From: a virus
Strand: one strand, 5' to 3'
IMG/VR virus record: IMGVR_UViG_3300007609_001138
Span: 18,994-82,993 of that record
DNA: 64,000 nt
This document shows, piece by piece, positions 46,601-54,246 of this stretch. Both the position numbers and the translations under genes were made by a program. Within the stretch, counting starts at the first letter, position 1. The number at the start of each line of letters is the position of its first letter. The notes under the pieces were generated by a model. That model did no database searches, was not told where the DNA came from, and saw only the letters and a list, made by a program, of their open reading frames with translations.

Positions 46601-47353
46601 GTCATTGCTAGCAAATCCTAGTCCGTCATTTCTAAACAGAATATTAAATGCACCATCTGGTCTTGGTGCAGGTTCATACACATAGTTCTCACCACGAGTG
46701 GTTGCACTAACAACTTCAAAATTCATAGTGGTGTTATTAACTGTGGTACTGAATGGTATAACTGGCAAAAACCCTGATCTCAGTTGAACAGTGTATTCAT
46801 CTGTGGTAACACCCAGTATACTTTTACTGTCTGCAGGACGCCCTACTCGCTGACTGCTAACCAATGCGGCATTGACAATTGCTGTAAACTGTTCTTGCCA
46901 GTCTGGATTTGTTGGATCGTTGAAATTAATAACGGCGTTTACTAGATTGATACCATTGAAATCAATTACATCTTCTGTGGTACTCACACTTTGTACTTTG
47001 AGATAACCTTTAGCGGCTGTGTTGCGCTTTGGTGTATACCCAACCAGCTGAGCCAAGCGAACTGCACTGTCTCTGCGTTCTGCTGTGTCTAAAAAGTTTT
47101 CTCTAGCATTTAAGTCTGTTCTGAAACTGAGGCTCTGTCCCATAAAAGCCATTACATCCAGCAGTGCTACAAATTCCGAGCTTTCAACATAGTCGTTGAA
47201 GTTTTCTGGATAATACTGACGCAGATAGTCTACAAAGGTCTTGCGCAGTGTTTCAAAATCATAGCTTTGAAAGTCAGCTTCTCTGTAGGTTTGATAGATT
47301 CTGCGCCAATCTTCTGCGCCGAATACTGCTGTTTGTCTTGTGGTTTTAGCCAT
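43652..47353 (-). CDS. gp6: Baseplate wedge protein, gp6-like, 1233 aa
   Basis: N-terminus with SYDFETLRKTFVDYLRQYYP, VALLDVMAFMGQSLSFRTDL and AVRLAQLVGYTPKRN, the start region characteristic of T4-type gp6, which forms the inner baseplate ring. NFGDGVFSDIPVG and RAPARFYTQNRMVNGEDYN lie in the next conserved part. The protein is about twice T4 gp6 (660), with extra beta-rich sequence in the second half and a Gly/Ser C-terminal tail (TTAPTGGSSNGGGSS). It follows gp25 as in T4. A late promoter-like CTAAATA and AGGAC precede the ATG. Confidence 0.92.
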   Translation of the reverse strand: MAKTTRQTAVFGAEDWRRIYQTYREADFQSYDFETLRKTFVDYLRQYYPENFNDYVESSEFVALLDVMAFMGQSLSFRTDLNARENFLDTAERRDSAVRLAQLVGYTPKRNTAAKGYLKVQSVSTTEDVIDFNGINLVNAVINFNDPTNPDWQEQFTAIVNAALVSSQRVGRPADSKSILGVTTDEYTVQLRSGFLPVIPFSTTVNNTTMNFEVVSATTRGENYVYEPAPRPDGAFNILFRNDGLGFASNDTGWFLYFKQGSLQNQDFNLAERVSNRVVNLGVEGVNNDDIWLYQLDSNGNIENEWNEVENIYQENVNNETAALQRRIYSVTSRANDGVNLNFGDGVFSDIPVGVFRSYVRLSNGLTYSISPDDIQTVQIPIQYVSRTGRTETVTFTVSLTDTVSNALQRETLNEIKQRAPARFYTQNRMVNGEDYNNFPYTLYSSIIKSKAVNRSSLGISRYLDLTDPTGKYSSTNLYASDGLIYRENVLDTFTFIYDDVNDITDIVVNRVEPKLRSRAMQQFYYDKDNFPRLELEAAGGLNVQWNYSTTLTNETTGYFYSRITEAEAWNNTQSWNTGVTVVVSSGINQGYYQSKTTVPPGIAITNTGYWTNLNTTTGQRYQPIGQYANNNQRYVTVGSLVRFDAPSGQYFDRNNNLTNGTASQPDEKNYIWATITNVVLDGTNFNQGNLDDGTGPVTISRFIPTGAVASRVIPLFVSDLPTSLENSIIEQVQLNRNFGIGYDYLNAEWYLITSTNLSDSNTFSLTNAQSQAGTNQDASWLVKFTTDGEIYSVRSRSLNYYFASVIETRFYFDGDRRIYDSKTGTVIDDFVKILKINNQPTSSTPLNNDVEVDIVDQPVTSDGFVNDFVVTVSYTDNNSDGFADNPDFFDEVVDPDQSDIALRTVFFQEVQDFDNLVRDLPLAESTVNAAYATLDDIELVKNRFVEGQVFYAYTDDRFYTLDVDVDNNRTLVLDTDGEYSKKTGRGGLYFQYRHNSPNTRRIDPAFSNTIDLYVVTASYYQAYRNYIVDTTGTVAQPEQPNIDTLTAEYSGLQDYKMLSDNIVINSVTFKPLFGEKAARELQATIKVVPLVDAVISSSEIKSRVLSEMDAYFDIDKWDFGQTFYFSELAGYLQQQLGDIVSSVVLVPNDSTLVFGDLYELKAQPNEIFVNAAQISDIEVVASLNSATLRTGQSTSSENGGSASVTSVSGFNVSSTGTTAPTGGSSNGGGSSY

Positions 47354-47370
47354 AGTGCGTCCTGTTCTAA

Positions 47371-47377
47371 TATTTAG
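47371..47377 (-). promoter_or_regulatory. Late-promoter-like motif (CTAAATA)
   Basis: Minus strand GCTAAATATTAGAACAGGAC upstream of the gp6-like ATG (47353). Expected transcription start about 12 bases before the ATG, with AGGAC as ribosome site. Confidence 0.62.
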
Positions 47378-47398
47378 CGTGTGAAAAAACGGCGTATT

Positions 47399-47773
47399 TT
47401 ATACAGCAATAGCACGTTGCTGTCGTTGATCAAACAGAATGTTTAACTGTGCATTGGACACGCCTGTGACTGTGTCAATTTCAATTTGTACTAGAATACC
47501 ATTTTCGTTAGGATACACTAGGAGTTTTTTCAGTGCTAGCCTGGGGTCTAGTTTGATTATTCTGCGAATTTCATTTTGAATAGCTGCTTCTACTTCTGGA
47601 CTTTGGTTTTCAAACACCATGTCAAGCAGTGCACTGCCGACACTGGGTCTACCTGGCAATTCGCCTTGACGAATATTGAATGCATTTAGCAGATCTCTCA
47701 CTATTAACTCGTAGTCAGTTAATGTAAAATCTCTTTCTTGTCCTTGAGTGTTGTATCCGATAAAAGTTGTCAT
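47399..47773 (-). CDS. gp25: Baseplate wedge protein, gp25-like, 124 aa
   Basis: Matches the GPW/gp25 family: an N-terminal DFTLTDYELIVRDLLNAFN, GELPGRPSVGSALLDMVFEN, an EIRRIIKLDPRL stretch and a beta-hairpin tail (ILVQIEIDTVTGVSNAQLNI). Length is close to T4 gp25 (132). The protein joins the baseplate wedge to the sheath. The CTAAATA motif lies only four bases from the ATG; there is no ribosome site, so leaderless translation or another promoter is possible. It precedes gp6, the usual T4 order. Confidence 0.93.
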   Translation of the reverse strand: MTTFIGYNTQGQERDFTLTDYELIVRDLLNAFNIRQGELPGRPSVGSALLDMVFENQSPEVEAAIQNEIRRIIKLDPRLALKKLLVYPNENGILVQIEIDTVTGVSNAQLNILFDQRQQRAIAV

Positions 47774-47777
47774 AATG

Positions 47778-47784
47778 TATTTAG
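47778..47784 (-). promoter_or_regulatory. Late-promoter-like motif (CTAAATA) very close to an ATG
   Basis: Minus strand CACTAAATACATTATG: the motif ends four bases before the gp25 initiation codon, so a T4-like start would leave no leader. It may be unused or give leaderless RNA. Confidence 0.45.
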
Positions 47785-47787
47785 TGG

Positions 47788-49641
47788 CTATTTACTGCGG
47801 TCTTGATTGTCGATTGCTTTGAGACGTATACGCTCCAGTATCAGTATAAGCTCGTTGACCTGCAACAGCCCAGCACTGGCTTTGTCCACCGTGATTTGAC
47901 TGTAGGGCTCTTGCTTGAGTGCATGTTTTTTATAATTGGTAAATCGTTTTTTGTAGTCTTCTAATTTTGAGTTAATGTCAATCCAGCCGTTGGACCCTGA
48001 AAATCCGTCGCCTTTTATTTGATCAAATCCCTCACCGCTGTCTACCTTGGCCTGTAGGTCTTGCACCAGTCTTGCAAATTCTTGATTTACAGTTTTCAGT
48101 CTTTCGTTAATGGTTTCTTCCAGTGGTTTGGCACCTTGCCAGCCGCCTGTTCCTGCAGCTAAAAATGCTGCATTGAATGTGCCGCCACCTGTGTCGCCGC
48201 TGCCTGACGCTGCAAAAATATTTTGCAGTTGATCTTGCAATCCAGGACCTATGCTGTCGCCGATGTCCTGCAATGATCCTAGAGTGCTGTTCGGATCTAT
48301 ACTGCCATCTGAGATGCCAGCAGCTGCCCCAAGATCAGTGGCTAACCCAAGTGCACCTGGTGCTAGGCCTTCTACTGAACCAAGTAGACTTTCGGCATCT
48401 CCTAGCAACCCGCCAAGCCCGCCGCTTTGAAGTCCGCTGTAGACTTCTTGTGCATTTCGCAGGGTTGCAACTTCTTCGGGTGTAGTAGATTGTCCTCGAG
48501 CGTTCAATGCAGCTGCCCGATCTTTGTCTGCTTGAGTAACTGTTACTGGTTCGCCGAGACTGCCGCCGAAGTCATAGTTTTGTATTCTGTCATTCACGCT
48601 CAGTGCTGCACGTTGCATATCCACACTTTCTCGTTTCACTGTGTTTACAAATGCCGGTGGCAATTCTGGAGTTTTTATTTCTGCCGGTAACTTGTCTTTT
48701 ACAAAGTCAACACTGTACTCTCCACCGCTTTGAAGTTGTCCAATTTTGTTTTGCATCTCAGGCGGTAGGCTGTTGGAAAAATATTGTTCAAGTTCAGCTT
48801 CACTGGCACTGCCGCCGGCATTGACCAACCCAGCAAGAGTTTCTGGACTTTCGTTTCCGGTTAGTATGCCTTTTTCCTGCAATCTAGAAAAGCTGTCAAC
48901 CAACATTTCCTGTTGCATTTGACCTTGCAGTTTTTCATTGCCAATTATGTCCGGTAGGCTTTTTGCTCCACTTTTACCAGTCCATATAGTAGGACTACCA
49001 AGTATGTTTTCTACTTTTCTACTTGCAGCGGCTTCCTCGGCTGTGAGCACACCACCACTTTGTTCAGCCTTTAATATGTCAGCATCAGTGATCTCTGGCG
49101 GAGCAGAAAAATTCAAAAACTTTTTTGTTGTGCCAGGTTTAAGAAATCCTTGTTCCTCCAATTTCTCAGGCGAAAATCCATATTTGCCCAGGCCATTTTT
49201 TGCACTAAAGTCTGACGTAGTTTGTCCTAGGCTTTTTTCTGTTTGTGCCATCATGGCTGTTACTTCATCTGATCCTAGCTGTTTGCCAATACCTTTGACA
49301 TTGTTAGCCTGACTGACAAAATCAACTGTGTCCATCTGCTCAACAGGAACTTGATTTGCTAAAGTACTCAGTGTGTCAAGTGCTCCTGTACTGGACAATG
49401 TATCCTCTACACTGTCTCCTACACTACCCAATGCGCTCGAAACGCCATCAAAATCCACTCCAGCCCGGCCACTGTCCAGGAGGTTTTTCCCTGGTTTCAT
49501 GCTTTTAAGTGTGTTATACTGTTGCTTGAACACACTTTCGGCCTGCTTGCGTGTTAAACTGCTGGGTCCTTCAATAACCACTGTTTTAGGCTGCCCAGTG
49601 TCTTGATCAGTGATTGTAAACGTATAGCTTTTTTCTGCCAT
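47788..49641 (-). CDS. Virion-associated protein of unknown function, 617 aa
   Basis: Low-complexity Gly/Ser/Ala/Leu-rich middle (SGGLGGLLGDAESLLGSVEG) flanked by a beta N-terminus (SYTFTITDQDTGQPKTVVIEG) and a helical C-terminus (ETINERLKTVNQEFARLVQD). It lies between the gp5-like hub and gp25, where several marine T4-like phages carry extra baseplate genes. No lysozyme, protease or tape-measure signature is visible. It starts with an ATG overlapping the preceding stop by one base. Probably a baseplate component; role unknown. Confidence 0.75.
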   Translation of the reverse strand: MAEKSYTFTITDQDTGQPKTVVIEGPSSLTRKQAESVFKQQYNTLKSMKPGKNLLDSGRAGVDFDGVSSALGSVGDSVEDTLSSTGALDTLSTLANQVPVEQMDTVDFVSQANNVKGIGKQLGSDEVTAMMAQTEKSLGQTTSDFSAKNGLGKYGFSPEKLEEQGFLKPGTTKKFLNFSAPPEITDADILKAEQSGGVLTAEEAAASRKVENILGSPTIWTGKSGAKSLPDIIGNEKLQGQMQQEMLVDSFSRLQEKGILTGNESPETLAGLVNAGGSASEAELEQYFSNSLPPEMQNKIGQLQSGGEYSVDFVKDKLPAEIKTPELPPAFVNTVKRESVDMQRAALSVNDRIQNYDFGGSLGEPVTVTQADKDRAAALNARGQSTTPEEVATLRNAQEVYSGLQSGGLGGLLGDAESLLGSVEGLAPGALGLATDLGAAAGISDGSIDPNSTLGSLQDIGDSIGPGLQDQLQNIFAASGSGDTGGGTFNAAFLAAGTGGWQGAKPLEETINERLKTVNQEFARLVQDLQAKVDSGEGFDQIKGDGFSGSNGWIDINSKLEDYKKRFTNYKKHALKQEPYSQITVDKASAGLLQVNELILILERIRLKAIDNQDRSK

Positions 49642-51137
49642 TATTCCACTCTCACTGTAACATCAGGCAGAGGTGTAGGCGTTTCTGTTTCTTGTTCTGT
49701 CATCAACGACGTTGTGATATCCACACCTTGATTGTGTGCCGAATAAGGCTCGTGTGTGGTAACCCGACTCACAGTGCTTTCAAATTTGTCAACTGTGGCA
49801 GTCCAACCTTGATCTGCATTGAATTTTACATCAGGATATTTGAGAATTTTCAGTGGATCTATTTCTGGTGTTGGCAAACTGCCATTGGTTTGAATATACA
49901 CGATACCGTCACTGTTTAAGTCCAGTTGACTTGTTCCTTTTATGCTGGCTTCTTGCTCACTGGTTAACGCCAGTGTGCCATCGGCTAGCACTGTGAGATT
50001 CTTTTCTGTGTACACACTCATGTCTTCTGTGCTGAGAACTTCCATGGTGCCACGACTTTCAATGTGCGTGTTAACATTGCCTGTCATGTTGAGATTGCCA
50101 GCGGCATACATGTTGATGTCTCTGTCAGCATGAAAGTTAATGTCGCCACCTGTTCTAACATTAACACTGTTGGTAGCGTACACATCCAGTGTGCCTTCTT
50201 TGCCCAGTTCAATCCAGGCTTGTCCGTTGGCATGAGTAATGTAAACACAGTCTCCGTCATCACTCATTGTGATTTGGTGCCCTTTGCTGGTTCGCAGACG
50301 TATCAGCTGATTTTTACCTGATATGTCACCGTCGTCCATAACAAAGGTATGACCTCCCATACGACCAACAACTTCAATCTGCTCAGGTTTAAGTTCGCCG
50401 CTTTCGAGCCGTTGTTTGATTTCGGTGCTGCTGACACCGTCTCTATAGATTGGTTTACCTGGACTGCTTATTCCGTATGCACTGCTAGGCGTTTCTCTTT
50501 GACTGCTGGTGCTTATGGGTCCTCTTATTGGATCGCTTACTAGGCCCTGTTGCCAGAGCAACTCGGCTTGCACAGCATGCACTGGCTTAGGTTCAGCAAA
50601 AAATCTTGGATTGTCATATACTTCCTGATTTCTGTGATTTATTTCTGTAACAGGCAATCTCACTGCGCCACTGAGCAGTCTTTGCTGACTTTCGGTTTCG
50701 GCGGCTGGGTTGGTTACACTGCCGATGGCAGGCACCATGTGGTTCAATCCCAGTGGCTCAGGTACACAGCCAATGTAGAATCCTTGATTTGGATCTCCGC
50801 TGGCAAATACACACAACACCTTACCGCCAATATCTGGAGGAGTAAACCACATTCCATAGCTGTGCTTGTTGCCAAGAAAATTTCCGTATCCTCCGCTGCT
50901 GGACACAGGATTTGTACTGCCGAAAAATGCAGGAGCATAACTCACTGTTCTCCAGCTTTCTGGATCGTTTTTGATTCCGCCAAACTCTTCAATAAACACC
51001 TGCAGTCTGCCACTGCGAGCATCATCTATGTTGTTCATTACAATACCAACAAACGGCCCAAAATCAGCAGGAGTCCCGCCTCGATCTACTCGATAGGTGC
51101 TGTCTCTGCCTTTGGATCTTTGTATATTCTCACTCAT
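49641..51137 (-). CDS. gp5: Baseplate hub spike protein, gp5-like without lysozyme domain, 498 aa
   Basis: N-terminal OB-fold-like region (GPFVGIVMNNIDDARSGRLQ, then MWFTPPDIGGKVLCVFASGD, then GFYIGCVPEP) is the gp5/VgrG signature. From about residue 290 onward short beta repeats (GTLDVYATNSVNVRTGGDIN, ADRDINMYAAGNLNMTGNV) form a triple-stranded beta-helix needle. T4 gp5 carries a lysozyme domain between these parts; here it is replaced by about 130 residues without catalytic motif. Forms the membrane-piercing tip. Overlaps the next gene by four bases. Confidence 0.9.
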   Translation of the reverse strand: MSENIQRSKGRDSTYRVDRGGTPADFGPFVGIVMNNIDDARSGRLQVFIEEFGGIKNDPESWRTVSYAPAFFGSTNPVSSSGGYGNFLGNKHSYGMWFTPPDIGGKVLCVFASGDPNQGFYIGCVPEPLGLNHMVPAIGSVTNPAAETESQQRLLSGAVRLPVTEINHRNQEVYDNPRFFAEPKPVHAVQAELLWQQGLVSDPIRGPISTSSQRETPSSAYGISSPGKPIYRDGVSSTEIKQRLESGELKPEQIEVVGRMGGHTFVMDDGDISGKNQLIRLRTSKGHQITMSDDGDCVYITHANGQAWIELGKEGTLDVYATNSVNVRTGGDINFHADRDINMYAAGNLNMTGNVNTHIESRGTMEVLSTEDMSVYTEKNLTVLADGTLALTSEQEASIKGTSQLDLNSDGIVYIQTNGSLPTPEIDPLKILKYPDVKFNADQGWTATVDKFESTVSRVTTHEPYSAHNQGVDITTSLMTEQETETPTPLPDVTVRVE

Positions 51138-53950
51138 TCAGTGTCGTCCTTTACGGTTTGTGGTGTGGGTTTACTTGATGCTGACGGCACTTGATCGGCT
51201 GTAAAAATTTCTACCCTGATGTCTTGCCCGTCGCTGGTAGGCTCAGTGATTTTAACATCCTCTGGCGGTCCGCCGGGTGGATTTTCTTGCACTGCTTCAA
51301 TTTGCGGTGGCGGTTCCACTGCAAAAGTTCTATCTTGTGTTAGAGTACTAGGCTGAGCCACTGAAGCACCTTTAAATCCTTCGCCTGTGAATCTGCCACT
51401 GCCAACACCAATGTTTCCTAAGTTAGTACTACCACCAAAGCTTACGCCTTCAAAGTCTCCTGCCGAACCACCAATGGTTGATTCCACTCCATACTGTTCA
51501 GCAACCACACTGTCTACAGTGGGTGTTACAGTTTTATCCAGTATCAGTGTGCATTCTAGATTTTGAGTAAACTCACCTTTGCTGAATGTACTGGTCACAA
51601 CATTCACTCGATAGAGAAATTCATTTTCTCTTTTTTGATTTGCATTGTTTAGGCTACTGCTGCTAAACTCTGGATTCTCCATAACTCCAGTGCCAGTTTC
51701 GTCGTACTGTGTTGGAGTTTTAAATCGCAGTGCCATTACTACATCTCTGCTGTCATAGTTGATGCTGCCGTCTGGCAAGTAGGCCTGCAAACTGTTTACC
51801 TTTATGTCTTGTTCGCTGTTGTACAATATCTCATTTTGTTGAATGTAATCAGGATCACCGATTATTTTAATATTGATTATGCCTTGGTCAGCAGGACTGA
51901 ACAGTGTGCTTGCTAGATTGCTGGCTGGCTCGTTTACCTGTGTTTGATGCCCTTGTGAGTTTTCTTGACTGTTTACCTTGGGTGCTTGTGCCACAGTTTC
52001 TCTGCCGCTGACTTGCCTGTTTACTTGGTAAGGTGTGGTCACTGACACATAATAGAGATAGTTGAAATCCTGTTCAAAGTCTAGCACATTTTTGTTTTCG
52101 CCGGTGAACCAATAGTCATATCTCTTGTGTGGTGCCGGTATTTCATTGTCTGGAAAATAGGGACTTTCTGTTTTTGCAAGTTTATAAGGACCTATTACAT
52201 ACTTGATTTCATACACATAGTCATTGCGTTTTTCGTCATATTCAAGAGGTTTGATGTAGCTTCTTACCTTGTACCATTTGGTAAACGGTTGATCCTTGTT
52301 GGTTTCAGTTTGTTCTCCAGTTACTGGATCAGTGACCACATTTTGTTGATCTCTAATATAGCTACTGCGCTGAACAATATTTTGCAATACTTGCACTATT
52401 TGTGTACCAGCACTCACAGTGTACTTGCGCTTGCTGTTGTTAACCTGTCCGCGGTCTGGATTTTTGCTTTGACTGTCCGGTTGACTCATTGGCCGAGTGC
52501 TTTTGTCTTTGAATCCTTCTGGCACCACAGTGGCACTTTCAATGTTGTACCCAGGAACAAATTCAATTTTGTACACGTTGGCTTTCATGCCTTTTTCGCT
52601 GGCAGAGCTGCGTTCGGCTTGATTTAATGCTTTTACCAGTCCTCGAGTGACACTGGTAGCGTTGATAGCGGCAGTTTCCTGCGAGGGTGTTTCGGCATCA
52701 ACAGGTTCATCATCTGTGTTTTGTACACGTTCTACTTCTCCTGTGAGAATTTCTGCAACTGTGCCTCCAGTGAGTTCAAAATTAAAAGGTATCTCGCCGT
52801 ACTTGGTACTGTATCCTACATTGGTAGGCAGTGGACGAGCTTCACAGGCATATTCGACTAGTTGATTGGCTACACGAAATTTAATACTGGTAAACACAAA
52901 CGGAATAAATTTTTCAATGTATCTTTCGCCGTTAGCAAGAGATATAATATCGCCATTTTCATCATACCCAAAAAATTTCACAACCAATAAGTAGGGTTGA
53001 GCCGCATAATTAGGATTGGTTGCTGTTGGATTAGCTGCAGTACAAGCGGCTTTTAATCTGTCCAGCAGTGTGATGCCATTTGGTTCAGTGATGGTAAATC
53101 GTATATCTGCAACATTGTGGGCACCTTGAGTGGCTTGCCCTGTGATAAAGCTTTTTATTTCAAGATCGTCTATGTAAAAATCAACGTCAAAAAATCTATT
53201 TCTGGTATTGCCACTGTCCGGAGTAGGTGCATTGTAAGGAGCGCCGCCTGTGCTGATCAACAGTTCATCTCTGAATATGTTTCTTTCGCCTTGTACTACA
53301 AGACGTCTATAGTTCTCTGGACTTAGCAGATATAAACTAACAGTGTAAGTGGCACTTGCAAACCCATCCATTGGATTGTCACGAGTTTCCACTGGTTTAA
53401 CAAATTCAGCAGGGATTAAAACCTTGCGGTCGTTGAAAGCACTGGCACTGGCTGTTTCTACTTCAACTTTTTCGTCATCGCGTTTTGTGCTGTTTGTGCT
53501 CTGTGCCAGATCAGCAATGTCAGTCTGCGGTTGTGCTACTTGTCCGCCTGCGGCATTGCTTCCGCTGGCAATTGTAGCGGCGTTTACTGTTCTGCCTGTG
53601 GCTGCTGGACTAGTTCTTGAGTCAGTGGTATCTGGACTGGTTGCAGTGCTGTCTGCTTGTGGCTGAGGATTGATAGGCGGACTTTGTGTTCTGCCTTGAT
53701 CACGGGCTGTTCTACTTTCGTTTACTTGCTCGCCAGCACTTGCGCCTGGATTTGCCGGCGGTGCTTTACCGCCTTGAGTGCCGCCACTGCTGCTGTCAGC
53801 ACTGCGTTCCGCAGTGATTGCGGCTTTTAATCTAGTTTCGTTGGCTACTTCAACAACAAATCTTGCTATGGCTGGATCTGTGCCATTGGCAATTTCTTTT
53901 TCAATCTGCTGTTCTATTGAACGCTGTACTTCTGCAACAGTGTTTGTCAT
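51134..53950 (-). CDS. Large baseplate protein, possible gp27-like hub, 938 aa
   Basis: Residues about 60-170 are disordered Ser/Thr/Pro/Gln-rich. The rest is beta-rich with FDVDFYIDDLEIKSFITGQA, YLLVVKFFGYDENGDI, IKFRVANQLVEYACEARP and QVLQNIVQRSSYIRDQQ. Position next to gp5, and hub-like content, suggest the gp27 role (trimeric hub holding gp5), but I see no diagnostic motif. A second disordered, proline-rich tail ends the protein. Starts with ATG 53950. Confidence 0.78.
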   Translation of the reverse strand: MTNTVAEVQRSIEQQIEKEIANGTDPAIARFVVEVANETRLKAAITAERSADSSSGGTQGGKAPPANPGASAGEQVNESRTARDQGRTQSPPINPQPQADSTATSPDTTDSRTSPAATGRTVNAATIASGSNAAGGQVAQPQTDIADLAQSTNSTKRDDEKVEVETASASAFNDRKVLIPAEFVKPVETRDNPMDGFASATYTVSLYLLSPENYRRLVVQGERNIFRDELLISTGGAPYNAPTPDSGNTRNRFFDVDFYIDDLEIKSFITGQATQGAHNVADIRFTITEPNGITLLDRLKAACTAANPTATNPNYAAQPYLLVVKFFGYDENGDIISLANGERYIEKFIPFVFTSIKFRVANQLVEYACEARPLPTNVGYSTKYGEIPFNFELTGGTVAEILTGEVERVQNTDDEPVDAETPSQETAAINATSVTRGLVKALNQAERSSASEKGMKANVYKIEFVPGYNIESATVVPEGFKDKSTRPMSQPDSQSKNPDRGQVNNSKRKYTVSAGTQIVQVLQNIVQRSSYIRDQQNVVTDPVTGEQTETNKDQPFTKWYKVRSYIKPLEYDEKRNDYVYEIKYVIGPYKLAKTESPYFPDNEIPAPHKRYDYWFTGENKNVLDFEQDFNYLYYVSVTTPYQVNRQVSGRETVAQAPKVNSQENSQGHQTQVNEPASNLASTLFSPADQGIINIKIIGDPDYIQQNEILYNSEQDIKVNSLQAYLPDGSINYDSRDVVMALRFKTPTQYDETGTGVMENPEFSSSSLNNANQKRENEFLYRVNVVTSTFSKGEFTQNLECTLILDKTVTPTVDSVVAEQYGVESTIGGSAGDFEGVSFGGSTNLGNIGVGSGRFTGEGFKGASVAQPSTLTQDRTFAVEPPPQIEAVQENPPGGPPEDVKITEPTSDGQDIRVEIFTADQVPSASSKPTPQTVKDDTE

Positions 53951-54246
53951 ATTCCAAGTGCATCTTTGAGAGTGTCTATGGTTGGCAGATATATTTCAAC
54001 ACCAACTTCAAAGTCACTGATAGGAGTTTTTAGGGTGTTTGGATTTCTTTGATAAAACACCCACCATAGATTGCTGTCACCATAGAGGTCAAAAGCCAGC
54101 AGATCTGGTCTATACTGATATGTTAAATTTATCTTAAACAACTGATCACTGGCCTTTTTAGGCACAGGACGGTTGACCATTACTCCTAATCCGTAACGGG
54201 TTTCTGGTGTTGTGTAATATGGACTGCTGGTATCATAGGTTGACAT
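53947..54246 (-). CDS. gp53: Baseplate wedge protein, gp53-like, 99 aa
   Basis: RPDLLAFDLYGDSNLWWVFY followed by NPNTLKTPISDFEVGVEI and LP is characteristic of gp53-type wedge subunits, which adopt a LysM-like fold. Length is shorter than T4 gp53 (196). The frame opens at GTG 54252, but ATG 54246 overlaps the upstream stop as TAATG with GGAGG at correct spacing and is the better start. Likely translationally coupled to the gene at 54246-56726. Confidence 0.86.
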   Translation of the reverse strand: MSTYDTSSPYYTTPETRYGLGVMVNRPVPKKASDQLFKINLTYQYRPDLLAFDLYGDSNLWWVFYQRNPNTLKTPISDFEVGVEIYLPTIDTLKDALGI

